This document shows positions 33,277 to 41,481 of a stretch of 52,575 bases of DNA, piece by piece. The DNA is from an uncultured Clostridia bacterium (GTDB lineage: Bacteria; Bacillota; Clostridia; Oscillospirales; Acutalibacteraceae): the NCBI GenBank assembly GCA_946186665.1, contig CAMHOE010000014.1, positions 1 to 52,575 on the forward strand, written 5' to 3'. The notes beneath the pieces are model-generated. The model saw nothing but the letters and a program-made list of their open reading frames with translations, did no database searches and was not told where the DNA came from. Every line of letters starts with the position of its first letter. Position 1 is the stretch's first letter. The translations under genes and the position numbers were made by a program.

Positions 33277-34218
33277 TTATTTTACTATGGACGATATGCG
33301 CTTTTCAAGTCCCTGTGCATCAAGTCCGAACTCAGCAAGAAGTCCGAGAGCAGGACCGCTGTGACCATAGGTATCTTCAACACCTATCCTTGTCACCTTT
33401 ACAGGACAATTCTCACTTGTAACGGCACATACAGCCTCGCCAAGACCGCCGATAATGCTGTGCTCCTCAACAGTAATGATACTGCCTGTCTCTTTCGCAG
33501 CCTTTATGATAATATCCTTATCTATGGGCTTTATGGTATGAATATTTATAAGGCGTGCATTTATACCCTTGCTTTCAAGTGCATTGACAGCTTTAAGAGC
33601 TTCATTTACAACAAGTCCTGTTGCAATTACTGTGACATCGCTGCCCTCTTTGAGAGTAATACCCTTGCCAAGCTCAAACTTATAGGTATCGGGATCGTTG
33701 AAGCTCTCTATTGCAAGACGTCCGAGACGGATATATACAGGACCATTGTATTCATAAGCTGCCTTTACAGCCTCTGTCATTTCATAGTGATCGGCAGGAT
33801 TCAGAACTACCATACCGGGGATAGTCCTCATAAGTGCCAGATCCTCGCAGCACTGATGTGTTGCACCGTCCTCACCAACGGATATACCTGCATGGGAGCC
33901 TGCTATCTTAACATTAAGATGGGGGTATCCAACTGAGTTTCTTACCTGCTCATACGCACGGCCGGTTGCAAACATTGCAAACGAAGCTGCAAAGGGAACC
34001 TTTCCGCAGGAAGCAAGACCGGCAGCAACGCCGATCATATTGCCTTCGGATATACCGCAGTCAAAGAAACGGTCGGGATAAGCCTTCTTGAAGATCTCTG
34101 TCTTGGTAGCAGCAGCAAGGTCTGCATCAAGAACTACTATTTCGGGGTGCTCCTTTGCCAGCTCGCAAAGTGCAAGTCCGAAGCTTTCTCTTGTAGCGAT
34201 TTTTTTTGTCTCTGCCAT
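33277..34218 (-). CDS. tktB: Transketolase, C-terminal subunit
   Basis: The 313-residue protein contains the transketolase pyrimidine-binding domain (about 5-170; E-V-V-V-L-D-A-D-L-A near 20, D-C-G-I-S-E-G-N-M near 55 and H-A-G-I-S-V-G-E-D-G near 114) and the C-terminal domain (about 185-305). It forms the active TPP enzyme with the N-terminal subunit encoded 2 bp upstream. Split transketolases are common in Clostridia and serve the non-oxidative pentose phosphate pathway. The subunit starts M-A-E-T-K-K-I-A-T-R-E-S-F. No defect is seen. Confidence 0.95.
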   Translation of the reverse strand: MAETKKIATRESFGLALCELAKEHPEIVVLDADLAAATKTEIFKKAYPDRFFDCGISEGNMIGVAAGLASCGKVPFAASFAMFATGRAYEQVRNSVGYPHLNVKIAGSHAGISVGEDGATHQCCEDLALMRTIPGMVVLNPADHYEMTEAVKAAYEYNGPVYIRLGRLAIESFNDPDTYKFELGKGITLKEGSDVTVIATGLVVNEALKAVNALESKGINARLINIHTIKPIDKDIIIKAAKETGSIITVEEHSIIGGLGEAVCAVTSENCPVKVTRIGVEDTYGHSGPALGLLAEFGLDAQGLEKRISSIVK

Positions 34219-34220
34219 GA

Positions 34221-35063
34221 TTATGCCTCCAATGCTTTAAGCTGTGCGCTGAGTTCTTCTACAGCTATTTTGTATTCGTCTGCGTTCGGAGCTTTTCCGT
34301 GCCAGCCGACCTGATTTTCCATATATGATACGCCCTTGCCCTTTACTGTTTTGGCAATAATTGCGGTGGGCTTGCCTTTTACTGTACGCGCCTTATTCAG
34401 TGCAGTCTCTATCTGTGCAAAGTCGTGACCATCAATGTTGATAACCTCAAAGCCGAAGCTTTCAAACTTCTTGTCCAGATCATCAAGACCTGCCACGTCG
34501 CTTACGCTGCCGTCTATCTGCAAGCCGTTGAAATCAACTATAACACAAAGGTTATCAAGCTTATAGTGAGAAGCAAACATAGCAGCCTCCCATACCTGAC
34601 CTTCTTCACACTCGCCGTCGCCGAGCATTGCATACACTCTGTAATCAGCATTGTCATACTTTGCCGCAAGAGCCATACCGCAGGCAGCGGATATGCCCTG
34701 ACCCAAAGAACCTGAGCTCATATCAACACCGGGGGTACCCTTCATATCGGGATGACCCTGAAGCATAGCTCCTATGTGTCTGAGCGACTTTATCTCCTCC
34801 TCAGGGAAATAACCCTTAAGAGCAAGCGCGCCATACAGTGCAGGACAGCAGTGACCCTTTGACAGTACAAAGCGGTCTCTGTCAGCCGCCTTAGGCTGAG
34901 AAGGATCCACATTCATCTCCTTGAAATAGAGGTATGTTATAATATCGGCTGCTGAAAGCGAACCACCCGGATGTCCGGACTTGGCATTAAACACTCCCTC
35001 AATAGCGTGCATCCTTACCTTGCAGGCGTTTTTTTGCATTTCCAAAAGTTCCTGATTTTCCAT
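34221..35063 (-). CDS. tktA: Transketolase, N-terminal subunit
   Basis: The 280-residue protein binds the TPP diphosphate. It shows S-G-H-P-G-G-S-L-S near residue 29, L-S-K-G-H-C near 68, and the TPP motif G-D-G-E-C-E-E-G-Q-V-W-E-A with the following N-G-L-Q-I-D-G. It transfers two-carbon units between sugar phosphates together with the subunit downstream. It is first in the two-gene operon. An AGGAAAG-like ribosome site precedes the ATG. Confidence 0.95.
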   Translation of the reverse strand: MENQELLEMQKNACKVRMHAIEGVFNAKSGHPGGSLSAADIITYLYFKEMNVDPSQPKAADRDRFVLSKGHCCPALYGALALKGYFPEEEIKSLRHIGAMLQGHPDMKGTPGVDMSSGSLGQGISAACGMALAAKYDNADYRVYAMLGDGECEEGQVWEAAMFASHYKLDNLCVIVDFNGLQIDGSVSDVAGLDDLDKKFESFGFEVINIDGHDFAQIETALNKARTVKGKPTAIIAKTVKGKGVSYMENQVGWHGKAPNADEYKIAVEELSAQLKALEA

Positions 35064-35135
35064 TAGATACTTTCCTCCGTTTCAAGATCTGCAATATATT
35101 TTTCACCATTTTTTCAAATGGATCCTTTACCAATA

Positions 35136-36203
35136 TCAGCGTTTTTTTCCGGGCTTTTCCGAAGCTTTTCCAAGGTCTATTTCTGAAGTGTCAGTTTTAC
35201 TGTTCACTATCTTGTTTTTTTGTTTTTTCTTTGAGGTCTTGCTCTTTACCGGAGCGCCATACTTTGGTTCCGGTTTTCTCTTCTGAGTTCCCTGAGCAAA
35301 TGCAGCCTGCTTCAGCCTTTTCTTGGACACGACCGTTGTTATGATAATAACCGTCACCGTAACCGCCGCAAGAGAAACAAGAGCTATGCCCAGCGCAAGA
35401 TATATCCAGTCATCATTTCCCTGAGTACTCTCTTCTTTTAGTTTGGAGATCGCTTCAACCTCCTTGCCGCCTGCCTGGGCAACATTCAGCTCAAAGCTTG
35501 ACGCCTGAGACGTTTCAGAAGGATCACCGGTTTCGTTTCTCAGCTTTTCCCAGTCCTCTGCTGTCAGCACATCGCCGTCGGAATATTCCGCATCAGAATT
35601 ATCAAGCGCGGACGTGTCCGTCTCCGGAGTGACTGCTTCATATGCGGCATCATAGTCGTAATAATATCCGTCATCATCATCTTCGGTGGTGTAATACTCC
35701 CAGGGCTGATCCTCTTCATACCAATAGTCGTAATCGGACTCTTCATATTCTTCGCTGTAATCGTCCTCAGAATAGTCATCATCATAATCATAATCATAAT
35801 CATTATCATAACTGTCACTATCTGAAACATCATCCCCGGTATCGTCGTCACTGTCGTAATCCGTATTATCTCCGTCGGTGTCATCTGTTGTTCCGTCATC
35901 GTTTCCGTCATCATATCCGGTGTCATCGTCCGTGTCTCCCACATCAGGATCTTCGGTATAATCGCCGGTGTCATCATCTGTGTCATCGTCGCCTGTGCCG
36001 TCGCCCGTATCGTTGCCCGTGCCGTCATCCGTATAATCATCCGTGTTATCAGTGCCGGGATCTTCGTAGGTCTCCTGATCGGTGTAGGTATAATCGCCGG
36101 TTTCCTCATCAGGTTCTGCACTTACGGACACGGCGCCCAAGCCTAACACAGCTGTCAGTACAACTGATGTCAGTATTCTGATAAAGCTTTTGTCAATGCT
36201 CAT
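35136..36203 (-). CDS. Acidic Asp/Thr/Tyr-rich surface protein, single membrane anchor
   Basis: The 355-residue protein begins with a signal peptide (about 1-29, cleavage near V-S-A). About 180 residues of low-complexity sequence dominated by Asp, Thr, Gly, Tyr and Glu follow (repeating D-D-T, T-G-D, Y-D-Y and D-D-D). After a short Ser/Glu/Ala-rich region there is one membrane helix (about 267-290), then a basic cytoplasmic tail of about 65 residues rich in Lys, Ser and Thr. This is a type I topology. The acidic part may bind cations such as Ca2+ or act as a wall spacer; no family is recognised. The repetitive codons also create long open frames on the other strand, which I treat as artefacts. 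Confidence 0.8.
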   Translation of the reverse strand: MSIDKSFIRILTSVVLTAVLGLGAVSVSAEPDEETGDYTYTDQETYEDPGTDNTDDYTDDGTGNDTGDGTGDDDTDDDTGDYTEDPDVGDTDDDTGYDDGNDDGTTDDTDGDNTDYDSDDDTGDDVSDSDSYDNDYDYDYDDDYSEDDYSEEYEESDYDYWYEEDQPWEYYTTEDDDDGYYYDYDAAYEAVTPETDTSALDNSDAEYSDGDVLTAEDWEKLRNETGDPSETSQASSFELNVAQAGGKEVEAISKLKEESTQGNDDWIYLALGIALVSLAAVTVTVIIITTVVSKKRLKQAAFAQGTQKRKPEPKYGAPVKSKTSKKKQKNKIVNSKTDTSEIDLGKASEKPGKKR

Positions 36204-36353
36204 AACTGTTTATGTTCCTTTCGGACAGAGATCATTTCTGATCATTCAAAACTTTATTTCAACTTATAATAGCACAATCCGACCATGATTTACAATGTTT
36301 TTTTTATTTTTCTGCAATTTTAAGGTTTATAGATAATTTTTCAACGATTAAAT

Positions 36354-36365
36354 GTTAATATTAAC
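36354..36365. promoter_or_regulatory. GTTAATATTAAC palindrome, possible operator
   Basis: A perfect 12-bp palindrome lies 18 bp past the stop of the kinase gene and about 150 bp upstream of the acidic protein gene. It could be an operator; it is too AT-rich to act as a terminator. Confidence 0.25.
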
Positions 36366-36382
36366 CATAATATTTCAACCTG

Positions 36383-37213
36383 TTATTCTATAAGGGTACC
36401 GAGTATTTCTTCAAAGCATACACCGTCCTGAACAGGGACAGACATTTCGTCAGACAGCTCAATAGCTTTACCCACAAAGCCGGCTGCCTTTTCTACAGAC
36501 TTTACGAAGGGTACACCATTTACAGCGTCCGCTGCGATGACAGAAGCGAATACATCACCGGTACCTGCATGAGGTGTTCCGGTGCAGGGCTGTTCTGAGA
36601 AGAAGAAGCTGCCGTCGGACTGATAAATGAAATTGCAGATATTCTCTTTTCTTTCAATGCCCGTGATAACTATATTCTCGGCACCGAGCTTCCGTAGTTT
36701 TTCTGCGATGATGATAAGCTCATTTTCATCAAAGCTGTGCCGGATGTAAGCAGTGCCGGACAAAATACAAGCCTCAGTAATATTAGGAGTTATAATCGTA
36801 GAAAGGGGCAGAAGCTTGCGCAGCTCTTTGCAGAGAGCGTCATCAACAGTGGCATAGCACTTGCCGTTGTCACCCATAACGGGATCAACGATAACCGCTG
36901 TATCAGTTCCTTTAAAACGTGCGATAAAGTCCTCTACTATTGCCACCTGTCTTACAGACCCTAAAAATCCTGTGTAGATCCCGTCAAAACCCAGTCCGAG
37001 CTTTTCCCATTTAGAATAGTATTCCTTCATTTTATCTGTATAATCATCGAAGAAATATTCATCATAGCCTGTGTGATTTGAAAATATCGCCGTAGGAAGC
37101 GCGCAGCATTGTATCTTCATAGCCGATATTATCGGCAGCGACACCGTAAGTGAACATCTGCCAAACCCTGAAAAATCATTTATTACTGCCATTCTCTTTT
37201 GTTTTCTATGCAT
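36383..37213 (-). CDS. pdxY: Pyridoxamine/pyridoxal kinase (PdxY/PdxK family)
   Basis: The 276-residue protein is a ribokinase-fold B6 vitamer kinase. It shows N-D-F-S-G-F-G-R-C-S-L near 12-22, the substrate loop S-N-H-T-G-Y near 46, D-P-V-M-G-D-N-G-K near 115, T-P-N-I-T-E-A near 142 and the catalytic G-T-G-D-V-F-A near 222. These support phosphorylation of pyridoxal or pyridoxamine in B6 salvage. Two starts are possible (Met1, with GGGAG upstream, or Met8). It is transcribed alone. A divergent, gene-free region of 250 bp precedes it, in which I see nothing specific. Confidence 0.92.
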   Translation of the reverse strand: MHRKQKRMAVINDFSGFGRCSLTVSLPIISAMKIQCCALPTAIFSNHTGYDEYFFDDYTDKMKEYYSKWEKLGLGFDGIYTGFLGSVRQVAIVEDFIARFKGTDTAVIVDPVMGDNGKCYATVDDALCKELRKLLPLSTIITPNITEACILSGTAYIRHSFDENELIIIAEKLRKLGAENIVITGIERKENICNFIYQSDGSFFFSEQPCTGTPHAGTGDVFASVIAADAVNGVPFVKSVEKAAGFVGKAIELSDEMSVPVQDGVCFEEILGTLIE

Positions 37214-37462
37214 ACCCTTTTTCTCCCTGCACCTTATATAACGCTTGTTTCATTTTTTGCTTACAGCGGACTTTACCTGTCTGTAAAGGATGCCGCTCTG
37301 TACGTTAACAGCATATTGCATAAATTAGTTGTTTAAAATTTGTCATATTAGTCAAAGTTCAAATTTTTAAATGTAATTGACTTTAAGCTCCTGAAGTTTT
37401 ATAATAAATAAGTGATTTGTCTAATAATTATATAGTTCGACTAATAATTTGGTAGATAATGA

Positions 37463-38293
37463 CTATGAGATTAACCTTGCGGCGTTTTCAAATAATATCA
37501 GATCCTTTTCCTTATCTGAAAGGGCTTTGAGGGCCTTGAAATGCTCCACATAAGCTTTCTGATCATTCCACGGACTGTCGGTTGCAAAGAGTATCCTTTC
37601 CGCTCCGTGGTTTTTTATTATTCTTACCACATCTTCGTCATTGGTATCGGAATAGCGTTTCACTGAGGAAAAGGAACAGCTTATGTCAATATAGCAGCTG
37701 CGTCCCACAAGATGCTTTTCCACTTCCTTGTGCATACAAAGTCCGCCCAGGTGCGCAAACACCATGAACGGTTCGTCTATGCCGGTGCTTTGTCTTACTC
37801 TGTCCAGTACGGCACGGCCCTTTTCCGGCGGACAATGAGCAAGCTCAAAGGCAGGATCCTCTCCGGAATGAGTAATGACCTTAAGCCCTGCCGCAGCGCA
37901 AAGCGATATTATTCTTATGTATCTTTCATCGTCAATGAATACTCCCGTGTAATCAGGATGAAGCTTGACACCCTTGAAGCCGCTGCGCTTCAGAGAGAAG
38001 ATCTTCTCTTCAATATCATCGTCATCTGGATGTATCGCCGCAAAGGATACAAGCTCACTGTATTTCTTGTTTATCTCCAAAGCAAAACGGTTTACTGTTT
38101 CAAACTGTCCCTTGCGTGTGACAACAGGCAGAATTACAGATTTGTCTACTCCTGCACGCTTCATGCTGCTCAGCAGTCCTGAAAGAGTTCCGTCTGTATA
38201 TGCAGTGACATTATCAACAGACTCACAAAGGACAGACAGCGCACGGGCAGCTATAGCATCCGGATAGATATGTGTATGAAAATCAATTACCAC
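37463..38293 (-). CDS. Amidohydrolase-family metal-dependent hydrolase
   Basis: The 276-residue TIM-barrel protein starts with the metal motif D-F-H-T-H (His6, His8). It continues with G-V-K-L-H-P-D near 110, V-I-T-H-S-G-E near 140, F-A-H-L-G-G near 180 and the terminal metal Asp in F-A-T-D-S-P-W near 240. This fits Amidohydro_2, the group of small decarboxylases and hydrolases. The substrate cannot be read from sequence. It is divergently transcribed from the symporter-PaaK-Ior operon with 164 bp between, so a role in aromatic acid metabolism is possible but only by proximity. Confidence 0.88.
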   Translation of the reverse strand: MVIDFHTHIYPDAIAARALSVLCESVDNVTAYTDGTLSGLLSSMKRAGVDKSVILPVVTRKGQFETVNRFALEINKKYSELVSFAAIHPDDDDIEEKIFSLKRSGFKGVKLHPDYTGVFIDDERYIRIISLCAAAGLKVITHSGEDPAFELAHCPPEKGRAVLDRVRQSTGIDEPFMVFAHLGGLCMHKEVEKHLVGRSCYIDISCSFSSVKRYSDTNDEDVVRIIKNHGAERILFATDSPWNDQKAYVEHFKALKALSDKEKDLILFENAARLIS

Positions 38294-38414
38294 TTTTTAT
38301 ATACCTCTTTTATTTGTAAGCAGGAGCTGTCCTGCCATGAAAATTCATAGGAACTGAGATATTCTGATATGCCGCTCAAAACCACCTATGAATATATCAT
38401 AACTTACGTTAATA

Positions 38415-38435
38415 ATATTTCTTTTAAAGAAATAT
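38415..38435. promoter_or_regulatory. Perfect dyad before the symporter operon
   Basis: ATATTTCTTT and AAAGAAATAT form a 10-bp inverted repeat around a single base, directly upstream of the AAAGGAG ribosome site of the symporter gene. A second inverted pair, TTCATAGG (38344-38351) and CCTATGAA (38385-38392), and a small GCAGGA/TCCTGC hairpin (38320-38335) lie further upstream. They mark a regulated divergent promoter region. Confidence 0.45.
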
Positions 38436-38457
38436 AAAATAAAGGAGAAAAAACACT

Positions 38458-40125
38458 ATGGATATGTTCATCAAAATCCTGTTCCTGGTCGTTTTCTTTG
38501 CGATAATGATCGGAGTGGGTGTCTACTGCCGAAAGCAGGCCACAGATGTAAACGGCTTCGTTCTCGGCAACCGCTCAGTAGGTCCATGGCTTACAGCATT
38601 CGCCTTCGGTACATCCTACTTTTCAGCAGTTATCTTTGTAGGATACGCAGGACAGTTCGGCTGGCGCTTCGGACTTGCATCAACGTGGATAGGTCTTGGC
38701 AACGCCTTTATAGGTTCGCTGCTGGCATGGAACGTCCTCGGACGCCGCACCCGTGTCATGACGCAGCATCTTGATTCAGCTACAATGCCGGACTTCTTCG
38801 CAAAAAGATATGACTCAAAGGCACTGAAAATAGCTGCTGCGATCATTATCTTCATCTTCCTGATACCATATACCGCTTCTCTCTACAATGGTCTTTCCAG
38901 ATTGTTCGAGATGGCATTCGGTATCCCTTACACCTACTGCGTTATAGCAATGGCACTTCTTACGGCTGTCTATGTTGTGCTTGGCGGCTATATGGCAACA
39001 GCCATAAACGACTTCATACAGGGCATCATAATGATCTTCGGTATAATCGCAGTCATTGCCGCAGTTATGAATGTCAACGGAGGATTGACAGAAACTATTG
39101 CACTGCTTTCAAAGGATAGCATAAAAACTGCCGGCGGAAATAATTTCAACGGCGCATTCACCTCTTTCTTCGGACCGGATATCTTCGGACTTATTGGCGT
39201 TGTCATACTTACTTCTCTCGGTACATGGGGACTCCCTCAGATGGTCCAGAAATTCTATGCCATCAAATCCGAGAAGTCTATCAGCACAGGTACAATAGTT
39301 TCCACCATATTCGCAATAATAGTTGCTGGCGGCTGTTACTTCCTCGGCGGCTTCGGCAGACTCTTCGAAGATGCCGGCAAAGACGGAAAGCCCATTGACG
39401 GCTATGATTCCGTTATCCCCACCATGCTTGAAAATCTCTCTCCGATACTTATAGGTATCGTTGTTATCCTTGTACTTTCAGCATCTATGAGTACGCTTTC
39501 AAGCCTTGTGCTTACATCAAGCTCTGTACTTACCATTGACTTCATCGACCCTGTGTTCTGCTCAAAGAAGGGGTTGGACGACAAGAAAAAGGTATTGTGG
39601 ATGAGAGTCTTTATAGTATTCTTCATTACTATATCCGCTGTCATCGCAATAATACAGGCAAGCTCTCCTGTAATGTTCATTTCCCAGATGATGGGTGTAT
39701 CGTGGGGCGCTCTTGCCGGTGCATTCCTTGCGCCGTTTATGTACGGCTTGTATATGAAGCGTGTGCCGAAGATCGCAGTATGGATAAACTTTGTACTGGG
39801 TATAGGCATATCTCTTGCTTCGTTCATCTGCAACATGAGCGGAATAAGCTTTGACAATCCCGTGCTTGAATACTTCAAGTCGCCTATAAACGCAGGTATG
39901 CTCGCAATGCTTGTTGGTATCGTATTGACTCCGATAATAACCTTCATCGCTCCTGCAAAGGACAAGGACAGGGTGGATAAAATATTTGAATGCTACAGCA
40001 AAAAGGTCACAGTTTCCTCAAAGCTCGCTATAGAAGAGGGCGAGGAGCCTGAAAGCCCCAAGCCGCAAAAATCAAAAACAAGCCCCAAAGCAAAAAATAA
40101 ATCAAAATCCAAAAAAAGGAAATGA
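38458..40125 (+). CDS. Sodium:solute symporter (SSS family)
   Basis: The 555-residue protein has about 13 membrane segments and the SSS fold. The first helix is followed by V-N-G-F-V-L-G-N-R-S-V-G-P-W-L near 30-44. The family signature region (G-G-Y-M-A-T-A-I-N-D-F-I-Q-G) lies near 178-191. The C-terminal 40 residues are a Lys/Ser/Pro-rich tail. It probably takes up an organic acid with Na+. As first gene of the operon with PaaK, IorA/B and an ACT protein, its substrate is likely an aryl carboxylate such as phenylacetate or indoleacetate. That is inferred from context. Confidence 0.92.
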   Translation: MDMFIKILFLVVFFAIMIGVGVYCRKQATDVNGFVLGNRSVGPWLTAFAFGTSYFSAVIFVGYAGQFGWRFGLASTWIGLGNAFIGSLLAWNVLGRRTRVMTQHLDSATMPDFFAKRYDSKALKIAAAIIIFIFLIPYTASLYNGLSRLFEMAFGIPYTYCVIAMALLTAVYVVLGGYMATAINDFIQGIIMIFGIIAVIAAVMNVNGGLTETIALLSKDSIKTAGGNNFNGAFTSFFGPDIFGLIGVVILTSLGTWGLPQMVQKFYAIKSEKSISTGTIVSTIFAIIVAGGCYFLGGFGRLFEDAGKDGKPIDGYDSVIPTMLENLSPILIGIVVILVLSASMSTLSSLVLTSSSVLTIDFIDPVFCSKKGLDDKKKVLWMRVFIVFFITISAVIAIIQASSPVMFISQMMGVSWGALAGAFLAPFMYGLYMKRVPKIAVWINFVLGIGISLASFICNMSGISFDNPVLEYFKSPINAGMLAMLVGIVLTPIITFIAPAKDKDRVDKIFECYSKKVTVSSKLAIEEGEEPESPKPQKSKTSPKAKNKSKSKKRK

Positions 40126-40131
40126 TAAGTC

Positions 40132-41433
40132 ATGATGTTTCAGAAGGAAATAGAAACACTCAAAAGAAGTGAGATAGAGGCGCTTCAGCTAAGCCGCCTC
40201 AAAGAGACAGTCAAATACTGCTACGACAATGTTCCGCTGTACAACAAGCGTCTGAGTGAAGCGGGTGTATATGACGGTGAGAAGATAAAAACTCTCTCAG
40301 ATATTGAGTATATCCCTTTCACCACAAAAGACGATTTCCGTGACAATTATCCCTTCGGACTGAAAGCCGTACCTATGAAAGACGTTGTCAGAATTCACGC
40401 ATCTTCAGGAACGACAGGCAAGCCAACTGTAGGTCTGTACACCAAAGAGGATATAAAGATCTGGGCTGACTGTGTATCCCGTGTTGCAGTGGCAGGCGGC
40501 GTCACCTCAGACGATATCATACAGGTAAGCTTTGGCTATGGTCTGTTCACAGGCGCTCTTGGACTGCATTACGGACTTGAAAACATCGGCGCAACTGTTA
40601 TCCCTGCATCCTCAGGCAATACCGAAAAGCAGCTTATGATGATGCGCGACTACGGAGTTACAGGTCTTGTGGCTACACCGTCATATGCGCTGTATCTTTC
40701 CGAAGCCGCTAAAGAAGCAGGCTATCCGCTGTCTGACTATTCTCTCAGACTGGGAATACTGGGTTCAGAGCCATGTACGCCTGCAATGCGCTCCCAGATA
40801 GAGTCAAACTTCAACATCCGTGTATCCGACAACTATGGCATGACAGAGCTGGGAGGTCCCGGTGTTTCCGGAGACTGCGAAGCAAGAGACGGTATGCACT
40901 TTGCAGAGGACCACTTCCTGCCGGAGATAATCGACCCAGATACCGGAAAGCGTCTGGGTGAAAACGAAGTCGGAGAGCTTGTTGTAACGACCCTCACAAG
41001 AAAGGGTATGCCTGTTCTGCGCTACAGAACAAAGGATATTACAAAGCTGAATTATGAGCCCTGCTCCTGCGGCAGAACTCATGCAAGAATGGCAAAAACT
41101 ATGGGAAGAACAGACGATATGCTTATAATAAAGGGCGTAAATGTTTTCCCGACACAGATAGAAAATATACTTATCCAGATAAAGGATATTGCCCCTCATT
41201 ATATGCTGATAATCACAAGAGAGAACTACAGAGACAGCCTTGAGATAAAGGTAGAGCTTGAAAACGCTGCACTGCTTGAAAACTATCAGCTGCTTACAGA
41301 TCTGAAAAAGAAGATCGAAGCTAAAATGCAGTCTATCTTAGGACTGCGCACTAAAGTTACTCTTGTAGCACCCAAGACGATTGAAAGGTTCCAGGGCAAG
41401 GCAAAGAGGATAGTTGATCTGAGAAACCAATGA
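40132..41433 (+). CDS. paaK: Phenylacetate-CoA ligase family enzyme 1
   Basis: The 433-residue AMP-forming ligase shows the PaaK N-terminus (K-E-T-V-K-Y-C-Y-D-N-V-P-L-Y), the P-loop S-S-G-T-T-G-K-P-T at about 91-99, D-N-Y-G-M-T-E-L-G-G-P-G near 233, R-Y-R-T-K-D near 300 and the Lys-containing C-terminal domain. It makes aryl-acetyl-CoA from the acid, ATP and CoA. It starts 6 bp after the symporter. A second, diverged PaaK in the operon suggests two substrates or opposite directions. Confidence 0.94.
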   Translation: MMFQKEIETLKRSEIEALQLSRLKETVKYCYDNVPLYNKRLSEAGVYDGEKIKTLSDIEYIPFTTKDDFRDNYPFGLKAVPMKDVVRIHASSGTTGKPTVGLYTKEDIKIWADCVSRVAVAGGVTSDDIIQVSFGYGLFTGALGLHYGLENIGATVIPASSGNTEKQLMMMRDYGVTGLVATPSYALYLSEAAKEAGYPLSDYSLRLGILGSEPCTPAMRSQIESNFNIRVSDNYGMTELGGPGVSGDCEARDGMHFAEDHFLPEIIDPDTGKRLGENEVGELVVTTLTRKGMPVLRYRTKDITKLNYEPCSCGRTHARMAKTMGRTDDMLIIKGVNVFPTQIENILIQIKDIAPHYMLIITRENYRDSLEIKVELENAALLENYQLLTDLKKKIEAKMQSILGLRTKVTLVAPKTIERFQGKAKRIVDLRNQ

Positions 41434-41481
41434 TACTGTGCTGAGACACTTAAAAATATAAAAATAAGGTGGTAATAGACC

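Noticed and set aside
35564-36181. Long frames in other readings across the acidic protein gene
   Set aside because: They arise from repetitive Asp/Thr/Tyr codons; their products are Met/Thr/Ile or His/Arg low-complexity strings with no start signals.
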